A DNA stretch of 64,000 nucleotides from Brevundimonas sp. UBA4553 (GCF_002387245.1 NZ_DGLD01000002.1:186001-250000); one strand, 5' to 3'; shown: positions 44,149 through 53,796, counted from the stretch's first letter. Program-made: numbers and translations. The notes: generated by a model from the letters alone, not told the origin.

Positions 44149-44996
44149 TGCGTGGCGGTCGGCGACAAGGTTCGACGAAGGGCAGGGGCCCCCAGAAGGG
44201 CTCGCGGAACGCCCCGGCCACGCCGGGCAAGGTCGCCGCTATCGGTCGACTGGACCTGTCGCCACGGGCCGTCATGATCTCGATCGTGGCGGGCGTCGTG
44301 GTGCTGGGCGGGGTCCTGGCCACCGGGGCGCGGGCCGAGCGCATCTCCAGTTCGGTGTCCAGTCGCTTCGACAGCGTGACCTCCAGCATGGGGCTGAAGG
44401 TCAAGCAGGTCCACGTCACCGGGGCATCGCCGGAGGCCAAGGGGGCGATCCAGCAGGCCGTCGGCGTCAGCGCCGACCAGCCCATCGTCAGTCTGGATCT
44501 GAACGCTGTGCGCGACCGGGTGCAGGCGGTCGGCTGGGTCAAGGAGGCGCGTGTGGTGCGCCTGTTGCCCGACACCCTGATCGTCGACGTCAAGGAACAC
44601 GATCGTCTGGCCGTCTGGCAGACCGCCGGCCACGCCTATGTCATCGACAGCGGCGGCAAGGTCATTCAGGGCGCCGACGCCGGCCGCTATCCCAAGCTGC
44701 CGCTGGTGGTGGGCAAGGGCGCGGACCAGACCGCGTCTGAAATCCTGCCGCTTCTGGCCCAGCGCCCGCGCCTGATGGCGCGCATCGAGGCCCTGGTCCG
44801 GGTGGACGAGCGCCGCTGGGACCTGCGTCTCAAGGATGGCAGCCTGATCCAGTTGCCCGCCGTCGATCAGGACAGCGCCCTGATCCGCCTCGACGCGCTG
44901 GACCAGCGCGAACGCCTTCTCGATCTGGGCTTCGCCCGGGTCGATCTCCGCACGCCCGAGGAGGTCGCCGTCCGGCCCTCCGAAGGCGCCGTCTGA
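44136..44996 (+). CDS. ftsQ: Cell division protein FtsQ
   Basis: Predicted 286-residue bitopic divisome protein. A basic Pro/Gly-rich cytosolic head is followed by one transmembrane helix (about 45-70) and the periplasmic POTRA (about 84-155) and FtsQ/DivIB domains. MGLKVKQVHVTGA marks the POTRA start and VGWVKEARVVRLLPDTLIVDV the conserved core. The start at 44136 has GGAGG about eight bases upstream; the longer version would lie within ddl. Confidence 0.93.
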   Translation: MPAVVRGGRRQGSTKGRGPQKGSRNAPATPGKVAAIGRLDLSPRAVMISIVAGVVVLGGVLATGARAERISSSVSSRFDSVTSSMGLKVKQVHVTGASPEAKGAIQQAVGVSADQPIVSLDLNAVRDRVQAVGWVKEARVVRLLPDTLIVDVKEHDRLAVWQTAGHAYVIDSGGKVIQGADAGRYPKLPLVVGKGADQTASEILPLLAQRPRLMARIEALVRVDERRWDLRLKDGSLIQLPAVDQDSALIRLDALDQRERLLDLGFARVDLRTPEEVAVRPSEGAV

Positions 44997-45021
44997 ACCG
45001 AACACCCAGGACACGATCAAC

Positions 45022-46347
45022 ATGGCCGGACGCAGCCGAGACACGAACACGGATCAAGCCAAGGGCGCCCCGCGCGCTCCGGCCGTGGCCGCGCTCGACC
45101 TGGGCCAGTCCAAGGTCGCCTGCTTCATCATGAAGCCCGAGGGCGTGCGCCATGCCGACCGCACCATCCGCGTCGCGGGCGCCAGCCACGTCCAGTCGCG
45201 CGGCGTGCGCGGCGGGGCCATCGTCAACATGGACGAGGCGGCCCAGGCCATCGGTCATGCGGTTGAGCGCGCCGAACGCGCCGCCGGCTCCCCCGTCTCC
45301 GGCGTCATCGTCACCACGGCCATCGGTCAGATGGCCAGCCACCGGGTCCAGGCCCGCGTCTCGCTCGGCGCCCATCCGATCAGCGACGGCGACCTGGCCC
45401 GCGCCATCGGCATGGCCTTGGCCCAGATCCGTCTGCCTAACCGCCGCCCCATCCACGTCCTGCCCATCGCCTGGTCGGTGGACGGGGCGCGCGGCGTCCA
45501 TGATCCGCGCTCGATGCGTGGCGGCTCTCTGGGGCTGGACCTGCTGGTCGTCTCCATGTCCGAAGGCTCGTTCGGCGCCCTCAGCCATTGCCTCGAACTG
45601 GCTCACCTTGATCTGCAAGGCGTCGCCGCCGCCCCCGTCGTCTCATCGCTCGCCGCGCTGGAAGAGGACGAGATGGAGCTGGGCAGCGTCTGCATCGACA
45701 TGGGCGGCGGTTCGACCTCGGCGGCCGTCTGGGGCGGGCGCAGCCTGCTGCACATCGAATCGCTGAACGTCGGCGGCGATCACGTCACCGCCGACATCGC
45801 GCGCGGCCTGTCGACCTCCAAGGTCGGCGCCGAACGCCTGAAGACCCTGCACGGCTCGGCCATGGCCTCGGCTAACGAGGACCGCGAGATGCTGGAGGCC
45901 CCGCCGCGCGGCGAGGACCCGTCCGCCGGCCCCGTCATCGTCCCGCGCGCCATGCTCAAGACCGTCATCGCTCCGCGCGTCGAGGAAACCCTTGAACTGC
46001 TGCGCGACCGGCTCAAGCACGCGGGCGTCGGCATGGACCCGGGGGCGGGCATCGTCCTGACCGGCGGCGCCAGCCAGTTGAACGGCGTGCGTGAACTGGC
46101 TGTGCGCGTCTTCGACCGCCCGGTCCGCCTGGGCAAGCCGCAACGTGCGCCCCACCTGGCCGACGCCGCCTCCGGCCCGGCCTTCTGCTCGGCCTCGGGC
46201 GTCCTGCTGCGCGCCGCCTACGGCCCGCGCGAAGCGGTCTCCGCCCGCAAGCTGATGTCCCGTCAGATCACCGCCGCCGACGCCCCCAAGGTGCACCGCG
46301 GCGGCATGGTGGCCCGCGCCGCCGGCTGGTTGCGCGACAACCTCTGA
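45022..46347 (+). CDS. ftsA: Cell division protein FtsA
   Basis: Predicted 441-residue actin-like ATPase tethering FtsZ to the membrane. ALDLGQSKVACF is the first phosphate motif, CIDMGGGSTSAAVW the second, and IVLTGGASQLNGV the adenosine motif. The C-terminus (MVARAAGWLRDNL) is a good amphipathic membrane-targeting helix. It should directly precede ftsZ, but a TonB receptor intervenes. Confidence 0.96.
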   Translation: MAGRSRDTNTDQAKGAPRAPAVAALDLGQSKVACFIMKPEGVRHADRTIRVAGASHVQSRGVRGGAIVNMDEAAQAIGHAVERAERAAGSPVSGVIVTTAIGQMASHRVQARVSLGAHPISDGDLARAIGMALAQIRLPNRRPIHVLPIAWSVDGARGVHDPRSMRGGSLGLDLLVVSMSEGSFGALSHCLELAHLDLQGVAAAPVVSSLAALEEDEMELGSVCIDMGGGSTSAAVWGGRSLLHIESLNVGGDHVTADIARGLSTSKVGAERLKTLHGSAMASANEDREMLEAPPRGEDPSAGPVIVPRAMLKTVIAPRVEETLELLRDRLKHAGVGMDPGAGIVLTGGASQLNGVRELAVRVFDRPVRLGKPQRAPHLADAASGPAFCSASGVLLRAAYGPREAVSARKLMSRQITAADAPKVHRGGMVARAAGWLRDNL

Positions 46348-46704
46348 GTGTCGACGAGAGCGCTGTCGCCTGCGACAAGGCGAAGCGCCCCGGCTCATTT
46401 GAGCCCGATTTCGCCACACAATGTCCGATAAGCCGTTGTGGAAATGTCGCGTTTCCTCGCCTATTGCGCATGATTTGTGCGCCACACGGGGAAATAACGG
46501 AATGATCTGTGATCGAAGAACGCTCGTCGGTCATGTGTGACCTTAGTGTGGCCTCATTGTTACAGGTCTGACGCATGATGGCCCGATTTGGGTCACAAAG
46601 GTTGCCCCAGCGACATTATCGACTAGACGAGGTCTTCTGACATGCGGGCGTCTCCGGACGATTCCGCTGTGCTGTTAGTTCAAACTAGGCTGGGGGCCCT
46701 CCAC
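46348..46704. promoter_or_regulatory. ftsA to TonB-receptor intergenic region
   Basis: About 357 bases with no gene. The centre, roughly 46430-46620, is clearly AT-richer than the coding flanks, as expected for a strong promoter region. A GANTC site (GATTC, 46660-46664) lies in the presumed leader. I could not settle a -35/-10 pair or operator. Confidence 0.45.
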
Positions 46705-49700
46705 ATGCACTTGAAGCGCAACTATCTTTTCGGGACGACGATCCTGGCAGGCATGATCGCCATGTCGGCTCCGGCCTTCGCTCAGACGGCGCCGGCGGCG
46801 CAGGATGATCAGACAACTCAGGTCGAAGAGGTCGTGGTTACCGGTTCGCGCATTCGCCGCGATCCGAGCACCGTGGCCGCGCCGATCATCCAGATCGACG
46901 GCGCAGCGCTGCTGCAGACCGGTCTGCCGACGGTGATCGACTATCTCGCGACGATCCCTGCATTGTCCAACTCGCTGGTTCCCTCGGACACGACCGGTTC
47001 GGGTCTGAACGACGGCGGCCTTGAGTTCGCCAACCTGCGCTCGCTCGGGTCGGGCCGTACCCTGACGCTCGTCGATGGGCGTCGTCACGTCGGTTCTTCG
47101 GCAGGCTCGCTGTCGGTTGACGTCTCGATCATCCCGCGTCTTCTGATCCAGAACATCGAAATCATCACCGGCGGCGCCTCGTCGGTTTACGGCGCTGACG
47201 CTGTTTCGGGCGTGATCAACTACAGCCTGCGCAAGGATTTCGAAGGCCTCGAAATCGACGGCAACTACGGCCAGTTGGTGAAGGGCGGCGACGCCGCTAC
47301 GCGTCGTCTGTCGGTTCTGGGCGGTATCAATCTGCTGGACGACCGTCTGAACCTCTATGCTCACGCCGAGTATGAAAAGGCCGATCAGGTTCGTTCTGAC
47401 CAGATCGATTGGCTGCGTCGCGGTCGCGTGTCGCTCGGCATCGACGCCGACCCGACCAACGTGAACATTGGGCCGGCGGCCGACGGCTTCGTCGACGTGG
47501 GTGAGTTCTACAGCGCCCGTCGCCTGGATCGTCCGCTCTGGGGTTCGACCACCCTGGCCAACATGCAGCGTCCGAGCCCCTTCGGTGATCCCGATATTCC
47601 GGTCGCCGCCTGCCGCAGCTTCTCGACCTCGTCCAACTGCTTCAACGTTGATCCGGGCTACACCTACTGGTTCGACGGTACGACCGCCCGCCTGGCGAAC
47701 TTCGGTCAGCGGATCGGCAACACCGGCGCCAGCCGCCCCTGGAACATCGGCGGCGACGGCGAACCGGCAAACCTGACGGCCTTCGACGCCTTGTCGCGCT
47801 TCCCTGAACAGGAATCGCAGCGGTATCAGGTCGGCGCCAACTTCACCGTCAACGACAATGTCCGCGCGTCGCTTGAAGCCAAGTACACGACCGAGGACGC
47901 CTACGACCAAGGTCAGTACTCCTTCTGGGACATCTTTATCGTCGACTCGGGGCTCGCCTGCGGCGGCACGCCCTTCGGCGGCGCCTCGCGGACCTGCAAC
48001 AACGGGATGTCGCCTGGCCTGATTTCCGGCACCAGCTCGTTCGCGACGCGCACGGACAACGCCTTCCTGCCCGCCAACCTGGCCGCTGCGATCCGTGGCA
48101 ACACCTTCATCCCTTATGCAGACCCGACGAACACCGCGCCGGGCGCTCCGGGAGCTGTTGTTTCGGCGCCGATCGCCTTGCACCGTGGCTTTGGCATCCC
48201 CCGCGATCAGACCAACAATCGTGAAGTGCAGCGTTATGTCGCCGCGATCGAGGGCAACTACGATCGTCTCGGCTTCATCACCAACGCCAACTGGGACCTG
48301 TCGGTCGTCTACGGCGAGATGAACAACCGGAACCGTGAAACCGGCCCGGACGCGATCCGCTTTGCTCATGCCATGGACGCGGTTGTCGACACCGCCGGTC
48401 TTGTCGCCGGGCGTCCCGGTCAGGTTGTTTGCCGGGTTCAACTGCTCGCCGCTCAAGGCATCACGATCCAGGAGCAGAACCCCAACACCGCCGCCACCGT
48501 CTACGCCGACCCGAAGACCAATCCGGAAATCGCGGGCTGCGTGCCTTTGAACGTGTTCGGCAATGGCAATCAGTCGCCTGAGGCGCTGGAGTACATCTCG
48601 GCTTCTGTGACGGTTCTTGAAAAGAACATTCAGGAAAGCGCGGTCGCGACCTTCAGCGGCGAGCTGGGCGACTTCTGGGGCGCGGGCCAAATCGGCTTCT
48701 CGCTGGGCGCCGAGTACCGTCGCGAATACACCGAAGGCATTGGTCGCAGCCGCGACACGGCCAACCGCTTGCTGCAGCTAAACACCGGCGCTGACTTCCT
48801 GGGCGCAGAGTATGAAACCAAGGAACTGTTCGCTGAAGTCGCCGTCCCGCTCTTCCGCGACAGCTGGATGGGCGAGTTCGCCGAAATCAGCGGTTCGTAT
48901 CGTACCTTCGACTACACGACGTCGGGCACCGGTGACGTTTACGGCGTCAGCCTGGTCTATCGTCCGATCCCGGACATCACGTTCAAGTCCAGCTTCAACA
49001 CGTCCTTCCGTGCACCGAACCTGAGCGAGAACTTCCGTCCGTACGCGCAGACCTTCGTGAACCCGCCGTTCTCGGATCCTTGCGATACGCGCGTCATCGC
49101 CGCATTCGCCGGCGCCAATGCGACGGAGATCAAGGCTAACCGTATCGCCAACTGCACCACCATGGCTGCAGCGCGCGGTCTGACCTATGACTTCAGCCAA
49201 GCGACGACCTCGATCGCCGACGACTATCGTCCGAACTATGCGTCGGGTATCGCCAGCGTCCTGGGGGGCAACCCGGACCTGCGTCCTGAAACGTCGGAAT
49301 CCTTCACCTTCTCGACGGTGCTGCGTCCGCGCTTCATCCCGAACTTCAGCCTGGTTCTCGACTACTACGAGATCACGATTGATGACGTGATCGTCACGCC
49401 CAGCGGCCAGCAGGTTGCTGACCAGTGCGTGAACGGCCCGGAACTGGACGCCCTGGCTTGCAGCCTGGTCTTCCGCAACAATCCGAACAACGACGCGGAT
49501 CCCTTCAATGTCTTCAAGATTGGTGCTCCGGTCGGCGATCCGATCGGCGGCTTCATCCTGCAGACGCTGAACTTCGCCAAGCTTGAAACCCGCGGCCTGG
49601 ACATCTCGGTCAACTATCGTGTGGACACCGAAGAACTCTTCGGCGTCAACTGGGGCCGGTTTGACTATTCGCTCGGCGCTCTCTGGCTGATCGAGCAGAA

Positions 49701-50097
49701 GCAGTACACCAGCCTGACCAACCGCGAAACGTTTACGGATCTGGCGACGAACGTCTTCTACCCCCGTCTGGAAGGGACCTCGCGTCTTACCTGGTCGCCC
49801 AACGATCGCTTGAGCGTGAGCTGGTTGGCCGACTGGATGGCCTCGCAAGACCTCGTCAAGACTCGTGACGTCATGGTCAGCGGCAACTTCGACGGGCAGC
49901 CGACGGATTGGTACACGACGGGCAACTTCGTCCGCCACGACGTGAGCGCCAACTATCGCGTGAACGACGAAGTCACCTTCCGCGCAGGCGTCACGAACCT
50001 CACGAATGTCGAGCCGCCTGCATACCTGGGCTTTGCTTCGACCTTCGACCCCTACGGTCGTCGCTTCTTCGTGGGCTTCAACTACCGTCCCTGGTAA
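46705..50097 (+). CDS. TonB-dependent outer membrane receptor
   Basis: Predicted 1130 residues. The ATG at 46705 gives MHLKRNYLFGTTILAGMIAM followed by a cleavage site at AFAQT; an extension to 46642 would mask this signal peptide. The plug domain begins at EEVVVTGSRIRRDPS, and a 22-strand barrel ends in YGRRFFVGFNYRPW. It likely imports a carbohydrate or other large ligand across the outer membrane; the substrate is unknown. Codon use (many GGT, CGT, GAA) and lower GC differ from neighbouring fts genes. It has its own terminator and lies between ftsA and ftsZ. Confidence 0.93.
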   Translation: MHLKRNYLFGTTILAGMIAMSAPAFAQTAPAAQDDQTTQVEEVVVTGSRIRRDPSTVAAPIIQIDGAALLQTGLPTVIDYLATIPALSNSLVPSDTTGSGLNDGGLEFANLRSLGSGRTLTLVDGRRHVGSSAGSLSVDVSIIPRLLIQNIEIITGGASSVYGADAVSGVINYSLRKDFEGLEIDGNYGQLVKGGDAATRRLSVLGGINLLDDRLNLYAHAEYEKADQVRSDQIDWLRRGRVSLGIDADPTNVNIGPAADGFVDVGEFYSARRLDRPLWGSTTLANMQRPSPFGDPDIPVAACRSFSTSSNCFNVDPGYTYWFDGTTARLANFGQRIGNTGASRPWNIGGDGEPANLTAFDALSRFPEQESQRYQVGANFTVNDNVRASLEAKYTTEDAYDQGQYSFWDIFIVDSGLACGGTPFGGASRTCNNGMSPGLISGTSSFATRTDNAFLPANLAAAIRGNTFIPYADPTNTAPGAPGAVVSAPIALHRGFGIPRDQTNNREVQRYVAAIEGNYDRLGFITNANWDLSVVYGEMNNRNRETGPDAIRFAHAMDAVVDTAGLVAGRPGQVVCRVQLLAAQGITIQEQNPNTAATVYADPKTNPEIAGCVPLNVFGNGNQSPEALEYISASVTVLEKNIQESAVATFSGELGDFWGAGQIGFSLGAEYRREYTEGIGRSRDTANRLLQLNTGADFLGAEYETKELFAEVAVPLFRDSWMGEFAEISGSYRTFDYTTSGTGDVYGVSLVYRPIPDITFKSSFNTSFRAPNLSENFRPYAQTFVNPPFSDPCDTRVIAAFAGANATEIKANRIANCTTMAAARGLTYDFSQATTSIADDYRPNYASGIASVLGGNPDLRPETSESFTFSTVLRPRFIPNFSLVLDYYEITIDDVIVTPSGQQVADQCVNGPELDALACSLVFRNNPNNDADPFNVFKIGAPVGDPIGGFILQTLNFAKLETRGLDISVNYRVDTEELFGVNWGRFDYSLGALWLIEQKQYTSLTNRETFTDLATNVFYPRLEGTSRLTWSPNDRLSVSWLADWMASQDLVKTRDVMVSGNFDGQPTDWYTTGNFVRHDVSANYRVNDEVTFRAGVTNLTNVEPPAYLGFASTFDPYGRRFFVGFNYRPW

Positions 50098-50119
50098 GTT
50101 GGGTTCGAACTGATACGGA

Positions 50120-50148
50120 AAGGGCGGCTCGCAAGAGCCGCCCTTTTT
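50120..50148 (+). terminator. Intrinsic terminator after the TonB receptor
   Basis: AGGGCGGCTC and GAGCCGCCCT form a stem with loop GCAA, followed by five T. It isolates ftsZ transcription from upstream genes. Confidence 0.92.
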
Positions 50149-50242
50149 GTTTGCGCGAGAGCCTTTGCAGCAGAAAGTTCGGGAAAATCTGCGGCCAAGC
50201 TCAAGTCTCGGGCTTTTTTTCGTTCCGACTCATAGTAGGCCG

Positions 50243-50258
50243 GTAACCATCCGTTAAC
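50243..50258 (+). promoter_or_regulatory. CtrA-like box upstream of ftsZ
   Basis: GTAA-CCATCCG-TTAAC matches the CtrA consensus TTAA-N7-TTAAC with one mismatch in the first half-site. It ends 99 bases before the ftsZ start. Additional TTAACG half-sites lie at 50254 and 50275. CtrA represses ftsZ in C. crescentus. Confidence 0.7.
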
Positions 50259-50289
50259 GCAGACAGGGTTTTCCTTAACGCGCTCATAA

Positions 50290-50320
50290 CCAATGCGATT
50301 CGGCGGGGATTTCGCATTGG
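50290..50320 (+). promoter_or_regulatory. GANTC site within an inverted repeat upstream of ftsZ
   Basis: GATTC at 50297-50301 sits at the inner edge of CCAATGCGA (50290-50298), which pairs with TCGCATTGG (50312-50320) around a 13-base gap. The hairpin ends 36 bases before the ATG. GANTC methylation by CcrM stimulates ftsZ in C. crescentus; a hairpin here may also affect the leader RNA. Confidence 0.65.
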
Positions 50321-50356
50321 GGATAACGGGCAGGGTCGGAAGGTCGGAACAAGAAA

Positions 50357-51925
50357 ATGTCTCTCTCGCTGGTGAAGCCGCAACACACAGAACTCAAGCC
50401 CCGGATCGTCGTCTTCGGCGTCGGCGGAGCGGGCGGAAACGCTGTGAACAACATGATCGACGCCGGCCTTGAAGGGGTCGAGTTCGTCGTCGCCAACACC
50501 GACGCCCAGCACCTGAGCTTCGCCAAGACCGACCGCCGCATCCAGCTGGGCGAGACCATCACCCAGGGCCTCGGCGCGGGCGCCCACCCCGAAGTCGGCA
50601 TGAACGCCGCCGAGGAGAGCGCTGACGAGATTCACGCGCACCTGGACGGCGCGCACATGGTCTTCATCACCTGCGGCATGGGCGGCGGCACCGGCACCGG
50701 CGCAGCCCCCGTCATCGCCAAGTGCGCGCGCGACCGCGGCATCCTGACCGTCGGCGTTGTGACCAAGCCCTTCACCTTCGAAGGCCGTCACCGCATGCGT
50801 CTGGCCGACTCCGGCGTCGCCGAGCTGCAACGTTACGTCGACACCCTGATCGTCATCCCGAACCAGAACCTGTTCCGCGTCGCCAACGAGCGCACGACCT
50901 TCGCCGACGCCTTCGGCATGGCTGATCAGGTCCTGCACTCGGGCGTCCGTTCGATCACCGACCTGATGATCCTGCCGGGCCTGATCAACCTCGACTTCGC
51001 CGACGTCCGCGCCGTCATGTCCGAGATGGGCAAGGCGATGATGGGCACGGGCGAGGCCACGGGCGACGACCGCGCCCTGCTGGCCGCGCAGAACGCTATC
51101 GCCAACCCGCTGCTGGACGAGACCAGCCTCAAGGGCGCCAAGGCCGTGCTGGTGAACATCACCGGCGGTCTGGATATGACCCTGCTGGAAGTGGACGAGG
51201 CCGCCAACGCCATCGCCGCCGAGGTGGACGGCGACGCCAACATCATCTTCGGCGCCGCCTTCGACCCGGCTCTGGACGGCAAGATCCGCGTCTCGGTCGT
51301 CGCCACCGGCATGGACGAGGCGGTCATCCAGAAGATCGAGCCGCAGGGTTCGGCCTTCGCCGACCGCCGCCCGACCACGGCCGCCCCCGCCCCGCGTCAG
51401 CCGGAAGTCCGCATCGACCCGGTTCGCGAGCCCGTCCGCGCGCCTGAGCCGGCCCCGGCCTATGAGGCGCCGGCCGCTCGCGTCGCGCCTGAGCCGCGTC
51501 CGGAGCCCGTGATCCACGACGCGCCGCGCAATCTGGAACCGATCGTCGATCCCTGGGTCGAGGAGTACGAGTCCGGCGCCGTTCGCGCCGAGCCCGCCGC
51601 CGCCTCGCAGGGCGATCTCTACTTCGACCGCGGTCAGCAGCAACAGCCGCAAGCCCGTCCGGCCCCGCGTCGCGAAGAGCCGGTGGCTGAAGAAGAATAC
51701 TACGACGACCGCGATCACCGCCGCAGCGGCTGGAGCCTGTTCGGCAAGAAGCGCCAGCAGCCGCAACAGCAGCAGCCGTCCTATGCGCCGCCGCCGTCGT
51801 CGAACCGCACCACCCAGCAACTGCGCCAAACGCAGGCGACCCAGCCGACCCAGGAGTATCAAGCGGGTCATGCTGAAGACGACGACCTGGAAATCCCTTC
51901 CTTTCTTCGCCGCCTCGCGAACTGA
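50357..51925 (+). CDS. ftsZ: Cell division protein FtsZ
   Basis: Predicted 522-residue tubulin-like GTPase forming the Z ring. VFGVGGAGGNAVNNMIDA begins the nucleotide-binding domain, and GMGGGTGTGAAPV is the tubulin signature. The polymerising core ends near residue 320. A long Pro/Gln/Arg-rich linker (about 330-505), typical of Caulobacterales, leads to the conserved C-terminal peptide DDDLEIPSFLRRLAN, which binds FtsA. Has its own control region. Confidence 0.98.
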   Translation: MSLSLVKPQHTELKPRIVVFGVGGAGGNAVNNMIDAGLEGVEFVVANTDAQHLSFAKTDRRIQLGETITQGLGAGAHPEVGMNAAEESADEIHAHLDGAHMVFITCGMGGGTGTGAAPVIAKCARDRGILTVGVVTKPFTFEGRHRMRLADSGVAELQRYVDTLIVIPNQNLFRVANERTTFADAFGMADQVLHSGVRSITDLMILPGLINLDFADVRAVMSEMGKAMMGTGEATGDDRALLAAQNAIANPLLDETSLKGAKAVLVNITGGLDMTLLEVDEAANAIAAEVDGDANIIFGAAFDPALDGKIRVSVVATGMDEAVIQKIEPQGSAFADRRPTTAAPAPRQPEVRIDPVREPVRAPEPAPAYEAPAARVAPEPRPEPVIHDAPRNLEPIVDPWVEEYESGAVRAEPAAASQGDLYFDRGQQQQPQARPAPRREEPVAEEEYYDDRDHRRSGWSLFGKKRQQPQQQQPSYAPPPSSNRTTQQLRQTQATQPTQEYQAGHAEDDDLEIPSFLRRLAN

Positions 51926-51944
51926 TCGGACGAAGCGCTGATTG

Positions 51945-51975
51945 AACGCCCCGGAGCCTGGCTCCGGGGCGTTTC
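51945..51975 (+). terminator. Terminator after ftsZ
   Basis: A 13-base stem (AACGCCCCGGAGC with GCTCCGGGGCGTT) and three-base loop, followed by a short T-rich run. LpxC probably has its own promoter. Confidence 0.82.
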
Positions 51976-52091
51976 TCGTTGCCCGAGCCGGGCGTGACTT
52001 CGCGCCGTACCGAAACATTTCGAAACCCATCTTTCATTTCGGGCTTGAGCCGTCGTGGTTAAACGACAGGCGAGGCGAACTCCGCGCGACC

Positions 52092-53024
52092 ATGCGGAGC
52101 CGTGCAACACAGAGAGTTTCCAGCTTGTCGGTCCGTCACGACCATCACGAACAGACCATCGTCGCTCCGGCCATCACGGCTGGCGTGGGCGTTCATACCG
52201 GCCAGCGGGTCAAGCTGGTCGTGCGCCCCGCTGCGCCCGGCGCAGGCGTCACCTTCGTGCGCACCGACATCACCGACCGCGACAACCGCATCCCCGTCTC
52301 GGGCGAGGCCGTGGTTGACGCGCGCCTGAACACCATGATCGAGAACGCGGCGGGCGTGCGCCTGTCGACCATCGAGCACCTGATGGCCGCGCTGTGCGCG
52401 CTGGGCGTCTCCAACGCCGTGATCGAGGTCGACGGCCCCGAGCTGCCGATCCTGGACGGCTCGGCCCTGCCGTTCGTCCAACTGCTGGATCGTGCCGGCT
52501 TCCGTCGTCAGGAGGCTCCGGTCCGCTACATCGAGATCCTGAAGCCGATCCGGGTGGAGGAGGGCGACAAGTCCGCCGTCCTCCTGCCCTGCGACCGCTA
52601 CGAGATGCGCTTCGAGATCGACTTCCCCACGCCGGTCATCGGCAATCAGGTGGTGGATTTCGTCGTGGACGAGGCGACCTTCCGTTCGGACATCATGGCC
52701 GCCCGCACCTTCGGTTTCGCCCACGAGGTCGAGGCCCTGCGTCAGGCCGGCCTGGCTCGCGGCGGTTCGCTGGAGAACGCCGTGGTCATCGACGGCGACG
52801 AAATCCTGAACCCCGGCGGCCTGCGCATGGAACGCGAGTTCGTGCGCCACAAGGCCCTGGACGCCATCGGCGACCTCTACGTCCTCGGCGCGCCCCTGCT
52901 GGGTCGCTACGAAGGCGTCAAGGCAGGCCACGCCCTGAACAACAAGCTGGTCCGCGCCCTGCTGGCCCAGCCCGACGCCTGGCGCGTCACCACCCGCGTC
53001 CCCGACATGGCGATGGCGGGCTGA
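52092..53024 (+). CDS. lpxC: UDP-3-O-acyl-N-acetylglucosamine deacetylase LpxC
   Basis: Predicted 310-residue zinc deacetylase, the committed step of lipid A synthesis. TIEHLMAAL, with a zinc-ligand His, and HKALDAIGDLYVLG, with later ligands, are present, as is GVHTGQ at the N-terminus. The start is uncertain: ATG at 52092 is taken, but TTG at 52125 has GAGAG eight bases upstream and would also be acceptable. Convergent with pgeF, one base between the two stop codons. Confidence 0.96.
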   Translation: MRSRATQRVSSLSVRHDHHEQTIVAPAITAGVGVHTGQRVKLVVRPAAPGAGVTFVRTDITDRDNRIPVSGEAVVDARLNTMIENAAGVRLSTIEHLMAALCALGVSNAVIEVDGPELPILDGSALPFVQLLDRAGFRRQEAPVRYIEILKPIRVEEGDKSAVLLPCDRYEMRFEIDFPTPVIGNQVVDFVVDEATFRSDIMAARTFGFAHEVEALRQAGLARGGSLENAVVIDGDEILNPGGLRMEREFVRHKALDAIGDLYVLGAPLLGRYEGVKAGHALNNKLVRALLAQPDAWRVTTRVPDMAMAG

Positions 53025-53025
53025 T

Positions 53026-53796
53026 CTAGACTAGGCTGATCGTCGAGATCAGCCGCCCGAAATCCGGCTCTCCCGCCAGAAACGCGCGACGGTTCGAGTA
53101 GAAGCGCGTCGCGTCCGCGCGCGTGTCGTGACCGGTCCAGGCGGCATCGCCGACCCCCGCCTGCTCCAGCCGCCACAGCACAAAGCCGGGCAGGTTGAAC
53201 AGGCGTTTGTCCTCCGTCGCGCCGGGGCCGAAGAAGCGTTCGCTGCCGGGGTCGTGGTGCGCGAAGCGCTCCTGATAATCGGCGCCCACCTCATAGCTGG
53301 CCTGGGCGATGCAGGGGCCGATGACGGCGACCATGCGCGCAGACCTGGCGCCAAGGGCCTCCATGGCCGTGACCGTCGAGTGGATGACCCCGCCCAGCGC
53401 TCCCTTCCAGCCGGCATGGGCCGCACCGACCACGCCCGCCTCAGCGTCGGCGAACAGGACCGGCGCGCAGTCGGCGGTCAGGATGGAAGCGATCGGGCCG
53501 CGCACGGCCGCGACCACGGCGTCGCCCTCGGGCCGTTCGCCCTTCCAGCCGGCCTCGGCTACGCGGGCCACGGCGGAGTGAATCTGATAGCAGCCGCACA
53601 GGTCATCCAGCCCGCCGCCCATCCATTCGGCCACGCGGCGACGGTTCTCGGCCACGGCCGCTGGATCATCCTTTGAGCCGACCCCGGTGTTCAGGCCGGC
53701 GTAGACGCCTTCCGATACGCCGCCCTCGCGGGTGAAGAAGCCGTGGCGAACCCCAATCTTGTCGAGCAGGGGGTGGGTGATCGGATTCAGGCTCAT
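53026..53796 (-). CDS. pgeF: Purine nucleoside phosphorylase / laccase-domain protein (YfiH/PgeF family)
   Basis: Predicted 256 residues of the YfiH/DUF152 family, which acts as a zinc-dependent purine nucleoside phosphorylase; E. coli YfiH (PgeF) also affects peptidoglycan composition. Metal-ligand segments CYQIHS, TADCAPVLF and AAHAGWKG are present. ATGA overlap with the midA-like gene upstream. Its position next to lgt and lpxC, away from other purine genes, is typical for alphaproteobacteria. Confidence 0.92.
   Translation of the reverse strand: MSLNPITHPLLDKIGVRHGFFTREGGVSEGVYAGLNTGVGSKDDPAAVAENRRRVAEWMGGGLDDLCGCYQIHSAVARVAEAGWKGERPEGDAVVAAVRGPIASILTADCAPVLFADAEAGVVGAAHAGWKGALGGVIHSTVTAMEALGARSARMVAVIGPCIAQASYEVGADYQERFAHHDPGSERFFGPGATEDKRLFNLPGFVLWRLEQAGVGDAAWTGHDTRADATRFYSNRRAFLAGEPDFGRLISTISLV

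Noticed and set aside
46642..46704. An earlier start for the TonB receptor
   Set aside because: It would place 21 residues before a textbook signal peptide beginning at the ATG at 46705.
46675..48690. A 671-codon open frame antisense to the TonB receptor
   Set aside because: No ribosome-binding site, low-complexity and Arg/Val/Gly-rich translation, and an excellent conserved gene on the opposite strand; it is a GC-bias shadow.
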